Positions 53,159 to 62,374 of a stretch of DNA of 64,000 nucleotides are shown here, piece after piece. Both the position numbers and the translations under genes were made by a program. Position 1 is the stretch's first letter. The number at the start of each line of letters is the position of its first letter. A model generated the notes under the pieces. That model ran no database searches, was not told the DNA's origin, and was given only the letters and a program-made list of their open reading frames with translations. Origin of the DNA: Candidatus Gastranaerophilales bacterium (GTDB lineage Bacteria; Cyanobacteriota; Vampirovibrionia; Gastranaerophilales; Gastranaerophilaceae); contig CANQJT010000002.1 of the NCBI GenBank assembly GCA_947624325.1, positions 62,001-126,000 of the forward strand, given 5' to 3'.

Positions 53159-53452
53159 ATGAACGCAGTTTTATTACCGATTAATGAATATTTAAATAAA
53201 TTAGAAAATGCTGATAATACAGTAAAAAATAAAATCGAAAATGAACTTGTTAATATTGGTGAAGAAGCAGTACCTTCTCTCGTTGATTCACTCCAAGTAG
53301 TTAAAGGCAAAACAAGAGGGATAGTTGCTATGGTTCTAATTAGAATTGGTGAGTCTTCAATTAATTACCTTGAAAAAGCAGCTGAATCTAACAGCGACTT
53401 TGAATGGATTGCAAATTATTTAATTAAAGAAATTAAAGGTATTGCTGCATAA
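53159..53452 (+). CDS. Small HEAT-repeat-like protein
   Basis: A 97-residue helical protein. VNIGEEAVPSLVDSLQVVKG and RGIVAMVLIRIGESSINYLE resemble two HEAT-type helical pairs, as in PBS-lyase HEAT proteins, followed by FEWIANYLIKEIKG. GAGGCACAAAG precedes the ATG. It has no signal or membrane part. It ends at a strong terminator, so it is a single-gene unit. Role unknown; interaction with proteins is likely. Confidence 0.8.
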   Translation: MNAVLLPINEYLNKLENADNTVKNKIENELVNIGEEAVPSLVDSLQVVKGKTRGIVAMVLIRIGESSINYLEKAAESNSDFEWIANYLIKEIKGIAA

Positions 53453-53472
53453 CATTTATGTTTATAAATTTA

Positions 53473-53505
53473 AAAGGACTAATGTAAATCATTAGTCCTT
53501 TTTTT
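53473..53505 (+). terminator. Intrinsic terminator of the small HEAT gene
   Basis: AAAGGACTAATG and CATTAGTCCTTT form a perfect 12-base stem with loop TAAAT, followed by T to 53505. It lies 21 bases past the stop. Confidence 0.9.
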
Positions 53506-53526
53506 GTAATATTATGTCGTATTTGC

Positions 53527-53556
53527 TTGACTTTAAGTTTTGTGTAAATGTATCAT
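53527..53556 (+). promoter_or_regulatory. Sigma-70-type promoter of the LysM gene
   Basis: TTGACT (53527-53532), 18-base spacer, TATCAT (53551-53556); AAAGGAAAGG follows at 53564 as a possible ribosome-binding site region before ATG 53590. Confidence 0.55.
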
Positions 53557-53589
53557 ATAATGTAAAGGAAAGGATTGGGGTTTTTATAA

Positions 53590-54174
53590 ATGAGAAATTC
53601 ATCAATTTACAGATCTAATATTTCAGACGAAAAAATAGCTTTTTTATCTGAAGTAAAAAATCAAAAAGAATTTAATCAGGAAGAAACAGTTCCTAAAGCA
53701 TACAAAAGACAGCAAGGAAAACAAAAAGAGCTTGATCTTTTATGGCAGAGTTTTAAAATAAACCCCAAAGAAGAAAAGTCACCGGGAGTATATCTTTTAA
53801 CAGGTTTTATAGCAGGTGCGCTTTGCATGTTTATTATGAATGCTATATTAAGTATAGGTTCAAATATGCCTTCAACAAGTGAAGAATCTATGCTGGGGCA
53901 GCCTAAATTTGAGAAAAAGATATCAAGAAAAAGCAAACTTCCTCAAATTAATCAAGTGACCGTTGTTCCTGCGGTTAATACCGCTTCAACGGAAATGAAA
54001 ATCCCCACTTTTGAAACATATGAAGTTAAAAGCGGTGATTCTATGAGCAGTATTGTTTATCGTTTCTTTGGTAAATATGATCCTGCTAAAGTTGAAAAAA
54101 TTAAGCAGGCTAATAATTTAACAAGTGTTCATAAACTTTCTATAGGTCAAAAACTGGTTATTCCGCTTGATTAG
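53590..54174 (+). CDS. Membrane-anchored LysM-domain protein
   Basis: A 194-residue protein: soluble Lys/Gln/Glu-rich N terminus (1-64), one membrane helix at 66-89 (GVYLLTGFIAGALCMFIMNA), a linker of about 55 residues, and a C-terminal LysM domain (about 143-194) with YEVKSGDSMSSIVYRFFGKY and LSIGQKLVIPLD. The arrangement puts LysM outside the cytoplasm, where it can bind peptidoglycan. The cytoplasmic part may link envelope to another factor. Its end overlaps rsmD, on the other strand, by 17 bases. Confidence 0.88.
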   Translation: MRNSSIYRSNISDEKIAFLSEVKNQKEFNQEETVPKAYKRQQGKQKELDLLWQSFKINPKEEKSPGVYLLTGFIAGALCMFIMNAILSIGSNMPSTSEESMLGQPKFEKKISRKSKLPQINQVTVVPAVNTASTEMKIPTFETYEVKSGDSMSSIVYRFFGKYDPAKVEKIKQANNLTSVHKLSIGQKLVIPLD

Positions 54175-54694
54175 TTAAAAATGTTATTTGTTTATTTCCG
54201 TAAGTTTTTATTTTATTTACGGGCAGTCCGTTTATGTCTATTTTTTTATCAATCGGATGTTCCAGAATTATTATTCCGTTTGGATTTAATATATTATTTT
54301 CTTTTATAACATGCAGGGATTTTTCGTATAAATCAGAATCATAAGGTGGGTCTATAAAAATCACATCGGCTTTGCCTGCTTTTATTATATTTTTTAAAGC
54401 ATCTCCAAAATATAAGTCGGGTTTTAAATTAAGACTTTTATATATTTCTTTTATTTTAAGGGCTGTTTTTTTATCTTTTTCAAAACATATAACGGTAAAA
54501 CCTCTTGAAATAGCTTCAAGCCCCATAATTCCGCTGCCTGAATATAAATCAAAAAATATTTTCCCTCCAAAATCCATCATTGAAGAAAGTGTGTTAAATA
54601 TCCCCTGACGGGTTTTAGAAAGTGTCGGTTTTATGTTGTCATAATCCGCAGTTTTTATTTTTCTTGAATTATATTTTCCGCCGGTTATCTGCAT
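54158..54694 (-). CDS. rsmD: 16S rRNA (guanine-966 N2)-methyltransferase RsmD
   Basis: SAM-dependent methyltransferase that modifies the small ribosomal subunit. The 178 residues show the family start ITGGKYNSRKIKT, the SAM site FFDLYSGSGIMGLEAISRG and the catalytic motif VIFIDPPYD. Length and order match RsmD. It follows the secreted-protein gene by two bases in a minus-strand run beginning at gmk or further up. Confidence 0.94.
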   Translation of the reverse strand: MQITGGKYNSRKIKTADYDNIKPTLSKTRQGIFNTLSSMMDFGGKIFFDLYSGSGIMGLEAISRGFTVICFEKDKKTALKIKEIYKSLNLKPDLYFGDALKNIIKAGKADVIFIDPPYDSDLYEKSLHVIKENNILNPNGIIILEHPIDKKIDINGLPVNKIKTYGNKQITFLTNQAE

Positions 54695-54696
54695 AG

Positions 54697-55224
54697 TTAT
54701 AATTCTATAATGTTTTTAGGAAGAACTGTTTCACTTTCTTGCGGAGTATAAAGTTTAACGGTGTTAATAATATTTGACCATTGCCCAAACATATTTTGTG
54801 AGTAATGAGGCATTTTATTAACATAAAGTATGAGAATTACTCCGTTGCTGCTTTTTAATGCCCTTTCAACCGAACATGTATTTTTCATTTGACTGCACCA
54901 TGTTACCATTGAATCCATTGAGTTTGTTCTTATATATTCCGGTATAATATCTGGATAATTTGTTCTGTCTTTACCAAGCTGTCTGTGCAGAATTGTTATT
55001 GGAGTTATATCGGTATTTTTTAGTATTCTTTCATAAAAGATAAGCATTTCAGTATAATTTTCCGCTGTTTGATTATTCGGTACAAAACATTTTTTTGTTT
55101 CAACTCCATCAGGGCTTGATACTTTATGCCAGCCGTCGTTTGGAAAATTAAATTCTACATATTCTTTTGCCATTACAGTATTGGCTATAAATAAAATACT
55201 TAAAATTAATAATAACTTCTTCAT
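54697..55224 (-). CDS. Secreted protein of unknown function
   Basis: A 175-residue protein with signal peptide MKKLLLILSILFIANTVMA, probably cut before KEYVEF. The mature part has NDGWHKVSSPDGVETKKCFV, WCSQMKNTCSVERALKSSNG and an amphipathic end; three cysteines could form disulfides. No family is recognised. I chose ATG 55224, which places the signal peptide at the N terminus and shares one base with the preceding stop. Confidence 0.8.
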   Translation of the reverse strand: MKKLLLILSILFIANTVMAKEYVEFNFPNDGWHKVSSPDGVETKKCFVPNNQTAENYTEMLIFYERILKNTDITPITILHRQLGKDRTNYPDIIPEYIRTNSMDSMVTWCSQMKNTCSVERALKSSNGVILILYVNKMPHYSQNMFGQWSNIINTVKLYTPQESETVLPKNIIEL

Positions 55225-55958
55225 TAAATTAACTCCCATGCCGGCTTTTCGGTTGCCGGAATTACTTCTACATCTTCATTTTTTAATATATTTTGAAAGA
55301 TTTCCGAAACAAATCTTTCGCTATGGAAATGACCTAAGTCTATAATTGTAATATTATTTGCGCTTAATGCCTGATGATGTTTTAAATCACCCGTTATAAA
55401 TACGTCAATTCCGATTTTTTCAAGCTCCGGAATAAATTCCGCTCCGCTTCCCGAACAAAATGCTATTGACTTATATGTTTTTCGCTTGCTGTTAACTACT
55501 CTTACACTGGGAAGTCCGAATACGGTTTTTATTTTTGATATTAACTTTGAAAAATTCTTTTCTTTATCAAATTGTTTATATTTTATAAATTCAAAAGCCG
55601 TGTCAAGCTCCGTAAATCCGCATTTTTCAGCTAAATATTCACTTACTCCGCCCTGAGCAATATCTAAATTTGTATGCGCAGAATATATTTGTATGTTATT
55701 TTTTATTGCTTTTATTATATACGGTGCTTCTATTGATTTAATACTGTTAAAAAATACGGGATGATGAGAAAGAATTAAATCACACTTCTTTTTTATTGCC
55801 TCATCTACTGCAGATGGGGTTACATCAAGTGCAAGAAGTATTTTTGATGTATTTTCAATGCCTAAATTTATCTGCCAGCCCGAGTTATCCCACTTCTGGC
55901 ATGTTGATATCGGTGCAAATTCTTCTATCTTCTTTATTATTTTATTTACTTTTTCCAT
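55224..55958 (-). CDS. Nif3-like dinuclear metal-centre protein
   Basis: Member of the Nif3/YbgI family (also listed as GTP cyclohydrolase type 2-like), 244 residues. The metal ligands are seen in ILSHHPVFFN, SAHTNLDIAQGG and the C-terminal LGHFHSERFVSE. The middle insert found in some larger members is absent. The exact reaction of the family is still debated. The start overlaps the coaBC end by 17 bases. Confidence 0.92.
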   Translation of the reverse strand: MEKVNKIIKKIEEFAPISTCQKWDNSGWQINLGIENTSKILLALDVTPSAVDEAIKKKCDLILSHHPVFFNSIKSIEAPYIIKAIKNNIQIYSAHTNLDIAQGGVSEYLAEKCGFTELDTAFEFIKYKQFDKEKNFSKLISKIKTVFGLPSVRVVNSKRKTYKSIAFCSGSGAEFIPELEKIGIDVFITGDLKHHQALSANNITIIDLGHFHSERFVSEIFQNILKNEDVEVIPATEKPAWELI

Positions 55959-57126
55959 AAATTTTTTCTAAGACCTTATAAGCTAATGTGTTTTTATCCG
56001 TTTTTTCAATATGAAAAATTTCATGTTCTTTATTTATTATATATAATTCGTTGTAATTTGACGAGAACCCCGAATCTTTTTTTGAAATATCGTTAGCGCA
56101 AATGTAATCGCATGATTTTTTGTCAATTTTAATTTTAGCATTTTCGATTAAATTTTCACTTTCAGCACAAAAACCTATTACGGTTTGATTTTGTTTTTTA
56201 ATTTTGCACATCTCTTGTAAGATATCAGGGTTTTCAACAAGTTCAAGGGTAATTGAATTTCCTGTTTTCTTTATTTTATTTTCTGTTTTATTTTTTACTC
56301 TATAGTCGCTGACAGCTGCCGCCATAATTAGAGAATCCGCATTATTAAATTCTTGTTTTACCGCATTATACATTTCTTCTGCCGAAATAACATTAATAAC
56401 TTTATATTGTTTTTTTGTTTCAACGGTTGATATTAAAACAACATCAGCACCCATGTTATAAGCACTATCTGCAAGCGCAATACCCATTTTCCCTGAACTG
56501 TAATTTCCAATATATCTTGCAATATCGATATTTTCTTTTGTACCGCCAGCCGTTATTACTATTTTTCTGCCTTTTAATATTTGAGGAGGAATAAGCATTT
56601 CTTTTGCCGTTTCAAAAATTTTATTAATATCGGCTAATCTGCCTTTACCTTCCGTTCCGCAGGCTAAAAATCCCGACTCCGGGTCTATTACTTTTATTCC
56701 TCTTGATTTTAATATTTCAAGATTTTTTTCAGTTGCAGGGTTTTCCCACATATTGGTATTCATACAAGGCGCTATAATTACGGGTTTTTTATATGCGCAA
56801 AATACCGAAGTTAACAAGTTATCACAAATTCCATGTGTAATTTTTGCTATTGTATTAGCTGTTATAGGTGCTATTACAAAAATATCCGCTTCGTCCGTTA
56901 ATGCAATATGCTCGGGTTTATATTCTTTAATATTAAATGGTTCAATTTCAACGGGATTTTGGCTTAATGTTTCAAGTGTTGTTTTTGTTACAAAATTTAA
57001 GGCATTCGGAGTTATTATTACTTTTACATTTGCATTATTTTTTTTAAACAGTCTTATAAGTTCACATACCTTATAAGCTGCGATTGCACCTGTTATTCCT
57101 ATTAAAACAGTTTTCCCGTTTAACAT
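55942..57126 (-). CDS. coaBC: Bifunctional phosphopantothenoylcysteine decarboxylase/synthetase
   Basis: Carries out two steps in coenzyme A synthesis: cysteine ligation (CoaB) and flavin-dependent decarboxylation (CoaC). The 394 residues show CoaC first: GITGAIAAYKVCELIRLFKK, APITANTIAKITHG, PCMNTNMWENPA and ACGTEGKGRLAD. CoaB follows from about 185 with ITAGGTKENIDIARYIGNYS and SSGKMGIALA. All motifs are intact. gmk lies three bases upstream. Confidence 0.96.
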   Translation of the reverse strand: MLNGKTVLIGITGAIAAYKVCELIRLFKKNNANVKVIITPNALNFVTKTTLETLSQNPVEIEPFNIKEYKPEHIALTDEADIFVIAPITANTIAKITHGICDNLLTSVFCAYKKPVIIAPCMNTNMWENPATEKNLEILKSRGIKVIDPESGFLACGTEGKGRLADINKIFETAKEMLIPPQILKGRKIVITAGGTKENIDIARYIGNYSSGKMGIALADSAYNMGADVVLISTVETKKQYKVINVISAEEMYNAVKQEFNNADSLIMAAAVSDYRVKNKTENKIKKTGNSITLELVENPDILQEMCKIKKQNQTVIGFCAESENLIENAKIKIDKKSCDYICANDISKKDSGFSSNYNELYIINKEHEIFHIEKTDKNTLAYKVLEKIYGKSK

Positions 57127-57129
57127 TTT

Positions 57130-57681
57130 TTATTTCCCGTCAAATATTTTTTGTAGGTTATTAAGAGCATCTTCTATGTTATCATTAACAATTTTGTAAT
57201 CAAAATGTTTGCCTGCTTCAATCTCTCGTTTGACCTCGTGAAGTCTTTTTTGAATGGCTTCTTCCGTTTCGGTTTTTCTTCCTCTTAGTCTTTGCTCTAA
57301 TTCTTCTATGGATGGAGGCATTATAAATATACTTATTGCATCAGGCATTTTTTCCTTTACCTGCTTAGCTCCCTGCACTTCAATTTCTAATATTAAATCC
57401 GTCCCTTTATTTAAAGTCTTTTCAACAAAACTTTTTTTTGTTCCGTAAAGATGTCCGCTAAATTCTGCCCACTCCAAAAATTCATTGTTATCAATTAAAT
57501 GTTTAAATTCTTCATTTGTAATAAAAAAATAATTAACTCCGTCAGTTTCGCCTTCACGGGGTAATCTTGTAGTTGCCGATATTGAAAGCTTTACATTGGG
57601 ATTTTGTTTTAGAAATAAGTTTAATAAAGTACCTTTACCTACTCCCGAACATCCGGCTATTATAAATAATCGACCTTTCAT
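57130..57681 (-). CDS. gmk: Guanylate kinase
   Basis: Phosphorylates GMP to GDP. The 183 residues show the P-loop IAGCSGVGKGTLL (about 8-20), the GMP-binding STTRLPREGE-like segment (SATTRLPREGETDGVNYFF, one motif) and the lid region with RLRGRKTETEEAIQKRL. Position before coaBC is common (rpoZ, often between them, is absent here). Preceded by rseP in the same direction at 64 bases. Confidence 0.96.
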   Translation of the reverse strand: MKGRLFIIAGCSGVGKGTLLNLFLKQNPNVKLSISATTRLPREGETDGVNYFFITNEEFKHLIDNNEFLEWAEFSGHLYGTKKSFVEKTLNKGTDLILEIEVQGAKQVKEKMPDAISIFIMPPSIEELEQRLRGRKTETEEAIQKRLHEVKREIEAGKHFDYKIVNDNIEDALNNLQKIFDGK

Positions 57682-57745
57682 AATCTTCCTTTTTTATGTA
57701 GATTTTAAAAGATTATACATGAATTTTATTTAATATGCCAGTATT

Positions 57746-59131
57746 TTAAATTTTACCAATAATCCAGCAATGAATATCGTTATAAATTATAAATACCATA
57801 AGTACGATTAACAGATAGAAAAAGAAATTGCTTAAAGCCTCTACAAACTTCTTGCTGACGGGTTTGCCTGTTATTTTTTCTATTATTAAAAATAACAAAT
57901 GACCGCCATCAAGTGCAGGTATAGGAAGTATATTAATTATTGCTAAGTTTAATGATATCATTGCGGTTAATAAAATCCCTTGGAATAAGCCTTTATATGC
58001 AATTAATTCTGTTCCGATTTTTGTAATCGCAATAATTCCGTTCATTTCGCTCATCGGAATTTTTCCTGTAAACAATTTCCCAAGAGTGTAAACCATAAAT
58101 CCTAAATTATAATTTACATACCTGTTTGTCTGGATTATTACATCTTTTAAGTTATTTGTTTGTGCATAATTTTCACTGTAACTCTGCTGAATTCCGACCA
58201 GACCTTCTTTTGACGCATAAACGGTATTAAGTGTAATTTCCTGATTATCTCTTAAAACCACTATTGTTAAAGGTTTTTTTGTATCTGATATAGCTTTAGA
58301 TATATCATTTATTAATGTATCTTCTTCCAATTTATATTTTGTATGATAATTAATTGAATCTCTTAATTTCTTTTGATTATCGGATAATCCGATTTCATCG
58401 GGAATATATTTTTCAAGCCCTAAAATATTATCAAAAGTTAATTTTACGGGTTCTTCATCAGTAAATTCGGGAATATTTATTGTTGTTCCTTTTTTTATTA
58501 CATCCCCTGCTTTATATTTGGGGTTTAATTGTAGTAATTCCTTAAGTTTTTTATCAGCGGTTTCGGATTTTATAAAGCCGTCAAATTCTTTTGAAAGTGT
58601 AAAAAATTTATTTATTGTAACGGGATAATCTACTTTTAATCCGTTTATTGAATATATTATATCGCCTTCTTTTATTCCTGAAGTTTTTATAGACTCAACT
58701 GCAGACGGCGCAAATTTTTCAAGTCTTACGGTAAAAGTATTTTCAGGCAGATGTTTCCAGATTAATCCCGTTAAAAATATTAAAATATAAGCAAGAATAA
58801 CATTACAAATTACACCTGCCGAAATAACAATTGCTCTTTGACCTACGGGTTTATTTGAAAATCTTAAAGGAGAATCCATAGGCAGGTCGCAGTCTTCTTC
58901 ATCGTCGGGGAATGAAACGTAGCCTCCGAGCAGAAAAGCATGGATTAAAATTTCCGTTTCGCCCAGTTTCTTTTTAAATAAAGTAGGTCCTATAGGGAGC
59001 CCGAAGCCGAATTTATCTACTCTTATACCGACTAATTTGGCTGCTAAAAAGTGTCCTGCTTCGTGGACTAAGATGAGTAAGCTTATTAAAAGTATCATTA
59101 TTATTGCGCTTGAAATCATGTGTAAATTCAT
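57746..59131 (-). CDS. rseP: Site-2 protease RseP family, membrane metalloprotease
   Basis: Zinc protease acting within the membrane, which releases regulators such as anti-sigma factors. The 461 residues have HEAGH at 23-27 in the first membrane helix, a PDZ-like region around 150-330 (EGDIIYSINGLKVDYPVTIN), and the late LPIPALDGGHLLFL motif with the third zinc ligand. The PDZ region is longer than usual, with an extra 90-residue insert, since the segment KSETADKKLKELLQLN to IPDEIGLSDNQKKL is not PDZ-like. Divergent from comF. Confidence 0.93.
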   Translation of the reverse strand: MNLHMISSAIIMILLISLLILVHEAGHFLAAKLVGIRVDKFGFGLPIGPTLFKKKLGETEILIHAFLLGGYVSFPDDEEDCDLPMDSPLRFSNKPVGQRAIVISAGVICNVILAYILIFLTGLIWKHLPENTFTVRLEKFAPSAVESIKTSGIKEGDIIYSINGLKVDYPVTINKFFTLSKEFDGFIKSETADKKLKELLQLNPKYKAGDVIKKGTTINIPEFTDEEPVKLTFDNILGLEKYIPDEIGLSDNQKKLRDSINYHTKYKLEEDTLINDISKAISDTKKPLTIVVLRDNQEITLNTVYASKEGLVGIQQSYSENYAQTNNLKDVIIQTNRYVNYNLGFMVYTLGKLFTGKIPMSEMNGIIAITKIGTELIAYKGLFQGILLTAMISLNLAIINILPIPALDGGHLLFLIIEKITGKPVSKKFVEALSNFFFYLLIVLMVFIIYNDIHCWIIGKI

Positions 59132-59168
59132 TTTTAATATTCTCGTTTATCTAATATAATTTGATTAT

Positions 59169-59825
59169 ATGATAAAGATTTTAGAAAAACTACTTGACCT
59201 TATATATATTCAGCCCTGCTTGATTTGTCATAGTATAAAAGAGGATAAAATAATCTGCTCAAAATGCTATAAAAAAATCAGATTTATGCCTAAGGGAGTT
59301 TTCAGAAAAGAAAATGAAGTAAATGTATATGCCTGTACTATTTATGACGGGGTTATAAAACAATTAATTAAAGAATTTAAATATTACGGTAAAAAACAAT
59401 TAGGAAAATTAATGGCGCAATTAATGTTTCAATATTGGAAGGAACTTAATCTTTCGGGCGATTTTACTATAATTCCCGTTCCTATTCATAAAAACAGAAG
59501 AAAAGAACGCAAATATAATCATATGGACATAGCAGGCGAAGAACTATCCAAACTTACAAATTACAAAATTAATAAAAACTTTCTTATAAGGATAAAAGAT
59601 ACTCAAAAACAATATAAACTTCATAAATCTGAAAGAATAAAAAATATTAAAGATGCATTCAGTCTTAATACGGAAGAAAAAATTGAAAAATCAGAAAATC
59701 TTCTTATTATTGATGATATAACTTCAACGGGCATAACTATTGAAGAGATAGTAAAACTTCTAAAGAATAACGGCTATAACAACATAACCGTTTTAACCCT
59801 TTCAACCCCCGATATTTGGAATTAA
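59169..59825 (+). CDS. comF: ComF-family phosphoribosyltransferase-like protein
   Basis: A 218-residue protein with an N-terminal four-cysteine zinc motif (CLICHSIKEDKIICSKCY) and a C-terminal phosphoribosyltransferase fold (LIIDDITSTGITIEEIVKLL; FTIIPVPIHKNRRKERKYNH). ComF proteins aid DNA uptake in competent bacteria, but such genes also occur where competence is unproven. No other competence gene is adjacent. The stop overlaps the radical SAM gene by four bases. Confidence 0.92.
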   Translation: MIKILEKLLDLIYIQPCLICHSIKEDKIICSKCYKKIRFMPKGVFRKENEVNVYACTIYDGVIKQLIKEFKYYGKKQLGKLMAQLMFQYWKELNLSGDFTIIPVPIHKNRRKERKYNHMDIAGEELSKLTNYKINKNFLIRIKDTQKQYKLHKSERIKNIKDAFSLNTEEKIEKSENLLIIDDITSTGITIEEIVKLLKNNGYNNITVLTLSTPDIWN

Positions 59826-60817
59826 CCGTTTTCAATTCGCTTTTTAAATTCTTCAGGCCATTGATATGATATTTCATATGAAATATTGTTTTCTATGGCA
59901 AGTTTTTTCATTAGTACTGCAAGATTGACAGTTTCTTCCGTAATGGAACCGAAAACAGATTCCGGATTATTTGCCGTATTGGATTCACAATCTATAACAA
60001 TATGTTTAATGTTTGAGTCAATACATTTATTTATAAATTCTCTAACATCTGTTTCATTTGCACTTAGAGAAAAGAAAATATATTTTATAAACAACATTTC
60101 GGGATATTGTGCATATTTTTTAATGTTTTCCCATACTTTATCAAAATTATTTTGTCTTTTTATTTTTTGATATGTTTCATATGTTCCAGAATCCGGACTA
60201 ATTTGAATACTCATGGAACAATCTTTTAAACCGTCAAGTATGGTTTGAGAAAATTCTACCCCTGATGAATTAATTGCCTGATGGATGTTCTTCTCACGGA
60301 AGAATTCTGTTAATTGTTCAAATTCAGTGCAAATAACAGGTTCTCCTCCGCCCCAGTTTATTACGCACTCTTTATTAATCATTTCTTCATTAAATAAGCT
60401 TTTTATAATGGGTAAAAGCATGTATTTAGGATCTTGAGTTTTATTTTTTATAGCACAATATACACAATTAGAATTGCATTTAGTAAAATGGTTTATTGTT
60501 ATAAATTTTATTATCTCTTTAGATTGTAATTCGGGAACAATCTGCTCTTTTAAAAATTTGCAACCGTTACAGACGGCATTTTCTGTTTGGTTGGACTGCA
60601 TTATTCTTTCCAAATTTTTTATAAAAGAGTAAAAACTAAAAGTTTTAATATTATTTTGAAATAACTCGGGCGGAAAATACGGCATTCTTGTACAATGGCA
60701 GCATTTTAATACGGAATCCGGCATAAATGCTATATCTTCGTATATTCTATGGCAGAATAAAAGTTTTTTACCTGCAAATTTATTATTAAAATCATTTATT
60801 AAAAATTCTTTGAACAT
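59822..60817 (-). CDS. Radical SAM protein with an N-terminal cysteine-rich region
   Basis: A 331-residue enzyme with the canonical CxxxCxxC cluster motif at C114, C118, C121 (KCNSNCVYCAIK) and the SAM-binding WGGGEP. Before the core, residues 20-90 hold six more cysteines (C22, C39, C40, C42, C83, C86), which could bind an extra cluster as SPASM domains do, though these are usually C-terminal. No recognisable partner gene such as a peptide precursor is adjacent. I chose ATG 60817 over a TTG six codons upstream. Substrate unknown. Confidence 0.85.
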   Translation of the reverse strand: MFKEFLINDFNNKFAGKKLLFCHRIYEDIAFMPDSVLKCCHCTRMPYFPPELFQNNIKTFSFYSFIKNLERIMQSNQTENAVCNGCKFLKEQIVPELQSKEIIKFITINHFTKCNSNCVYCAIKNKTQDPKYMLLPIIKSLFNEEMINKECVINWGGGEPVICTEFEQLTEFFREKNIHQAINSSGVEFSQTILDGLKDCSMSIQISPDSGTYETYQKIKRQNNFDKVWENIKKYAQYPEMLFIKYIFFSLSANETDVREFINKCIDSNIKHIVIDCESNTANNPESVFGSITEETVNLAVLMKKLAIENNISYEISYQWPEEFKKRIENG

Positions 60818-60957
60818 AAATTTATTATATATCAATTGAAATTTGAAAAAAAATAATTAATACATTAAACAGAGTATGTAAAAATTAAAAAAAAATACGA
60901 TACTTGTAAATGTAGAATATTAAGCGGATTTAAGTGTAAAAGTATAAGGCGGTTAAA

Positions 60958-62316
60958 TTGTATAACACCATATACCCTGCCTATATAAGACCATATCAGG
61001 GATTACAGCAAAAACAAATAACAAGAAAACAAGATGATGAGAAAAATTCTCAATCATCAAAACAAACTGAAAATAATCCCGAACAAGAAAGAAAACAGTC
61101 TAATCATCAATCATATTTTCCTAACGGTGAAAAAGTCGCAATTGATTATACAAGAAGACAAATAGGAATTGAACAGGTTTTAACCGATTTTAAAAATACA
61201 ACAAACGCAATAGGTGCTCCTGACGATATTAAAGCCGAAGTTGATTCATACCTGTCTTTGGTCGAAAGTCAAGCTCAAAAAAATAATCCAAATGCTCAAA
61301 TTATTCAATCTAATTTAAAAAATGCATCGCAAATTCTTGATGAATATATTACAAATACCCTTAAAAAACCTTCTAAAGTTGTCGAAAATTGGGTAGATGC
61401 TCTGTTTTTACAGCAAATAAACTATAAAGCAGAACCTAAAGAAATTGTAAATGAAACGACCCTAATCTCAGAAGCGAGTGCTCCTCAAAATGAAATTCAA
61501 GATATAAAAGAGGAAGATTCAACTGATAAAGTGCAATCTCAAACTGATATTTATGTTCCTTCTGATGAAAATTTAAAAAGAATGTTTATTCAAGCTAAAA
61601 AATACAGTGCAATTGATGAAAAGGAAAAAGCATTGTATGCCTTTCAAAAAGTTATGGATTATGCACTTAATGTAGGTGATGAGCAAGCCTGCGCCATGGT
61701 GCATTATGAACAGGCAAGAATATATGATGATTTTGATAAAATAAATGATGCTTTATATAACTATGACAAAGCTGCACGACAAAGTAATAATAATAATATA
61801 AAAGCTAAATCTCATATTTATATGGGTAAAATATATGATGATTATGTTAAATTAAATCCTGCTATTGACCATTACAGCGCAGCTGTATCATATGCCGGCG
61901 AAGCTGATAATATAATGCTTCAAACTAAAGCATTAGCTAATCTGGCGCAAATTCATACAGAAAAATATGATAAAGATGCTGCTTTAATGTTCATGGATTT
62001 TTCCGACATAATGGCAGAAGAAACAGATAATCCCAAGTTAAAAGCACGAATATCCTCGCAAAATGCTTATAACTGCTCAAGGCTGAAGGAAAATCTAAGG
62101 GCATTAAAATATCACGGAAAATCAGCAAAATACTTTGCTCTTTCTGATGAAAATGAAAATCTTGCAAAAGAATATCTTGAAGCGGCTGAAATAATGATTA
62201 AGTACGGTAACAAGGCAAAAGCAAAAAAACTATTAGGTAAAGCATATATTGCACTTCAAGGCGGTTTAAATCCGGAACTTAGAGAAGAAATTATTCAAAA
62301 GTTAAATTTAATTTAA
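60958..62316 (+). CDS. TPR-repeat protein with low-complexity N terminus
   Basis: A 452-residue protein. Residues 1-60 are Gln/Asn/Lys-rich and likely disordered; about 75-165 form a helical region; from about 205 to 452 several tetratricopeptide-like helices follow, as in AKKYSAIDEKEKALYAFQKV, MVHYEQARIYDDFDKINDAL and KSHIYMGKIYDDYVKLNPAI. The start is TTG at 60958 after AAGGCGG; the next in-frame ATG comes only at about residue 209. No signal peptide. TPRs suggest a protein-binding scaffold. It precedes trkA by 58 bases. Confidence 0.82.
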   Translation: MYNTIYPAYIRPYQGLQQKQITRKQDDEKNSQSSKQTENNPEQERKQSNHQSYFPNGEKVAIDYTRRQIGIEQVLTDFKNTTNAIGAPDDIKAEVDSYLSLVESQAQKNNPNAQIIQSNLKNASQILDEYITNTLKKPSKVVENWVDALFLQQINYKAEPKEIVNETTLISEASAPQNEIQDIKEEDSTDKVQSQTDIYVPSDENLKRMFIQAKKYSAIDEKEKALYAFQKVMDYALNVGDEQACAMVHYEQARIYDDFDKINDALYNYDKAARQSNNNNIKAKSHIYMGKIYDDYVKLNPAIDHYSAAVSYAGEADNIMLQTKALANLAQIHTEKYDKDAALMFMDFSDIMAEETDNPKLKARISSQNAYNCSRLKENLRALKYHGKSAKYFALSDENENLAKEYLEAAEIMIKYGNKAKAKKLLGKAYIALQGGLNPELREEIIQKLNLI

Positions 62317-62318
62317 AA

Positions 62319-62367
62319 TTGGACAAAAATTTCTTTTTAGTTTATAAGTAAGTGGTAAACTAAAAGG
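62319..62367 (+). promoter_or_regulatory. trkA promoter with overlapping inverted repeat
   Basis: TTGGAC (62319-62324), 18-base spacer, TATAAG (62343-62348). A perfect ten-base inverted repeat, TTTTAGTTTA (62335-62344) and TAAACTAAAA (62356-62365), covers the -10 box and runs up to the ribosome-binding site AAAAGGGA before ATG 62375. It may be an operator, or a hairpin formed only in read-through RNA. Confidence 0.5.
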
Positions 62368-62374
62368 GATTTTT

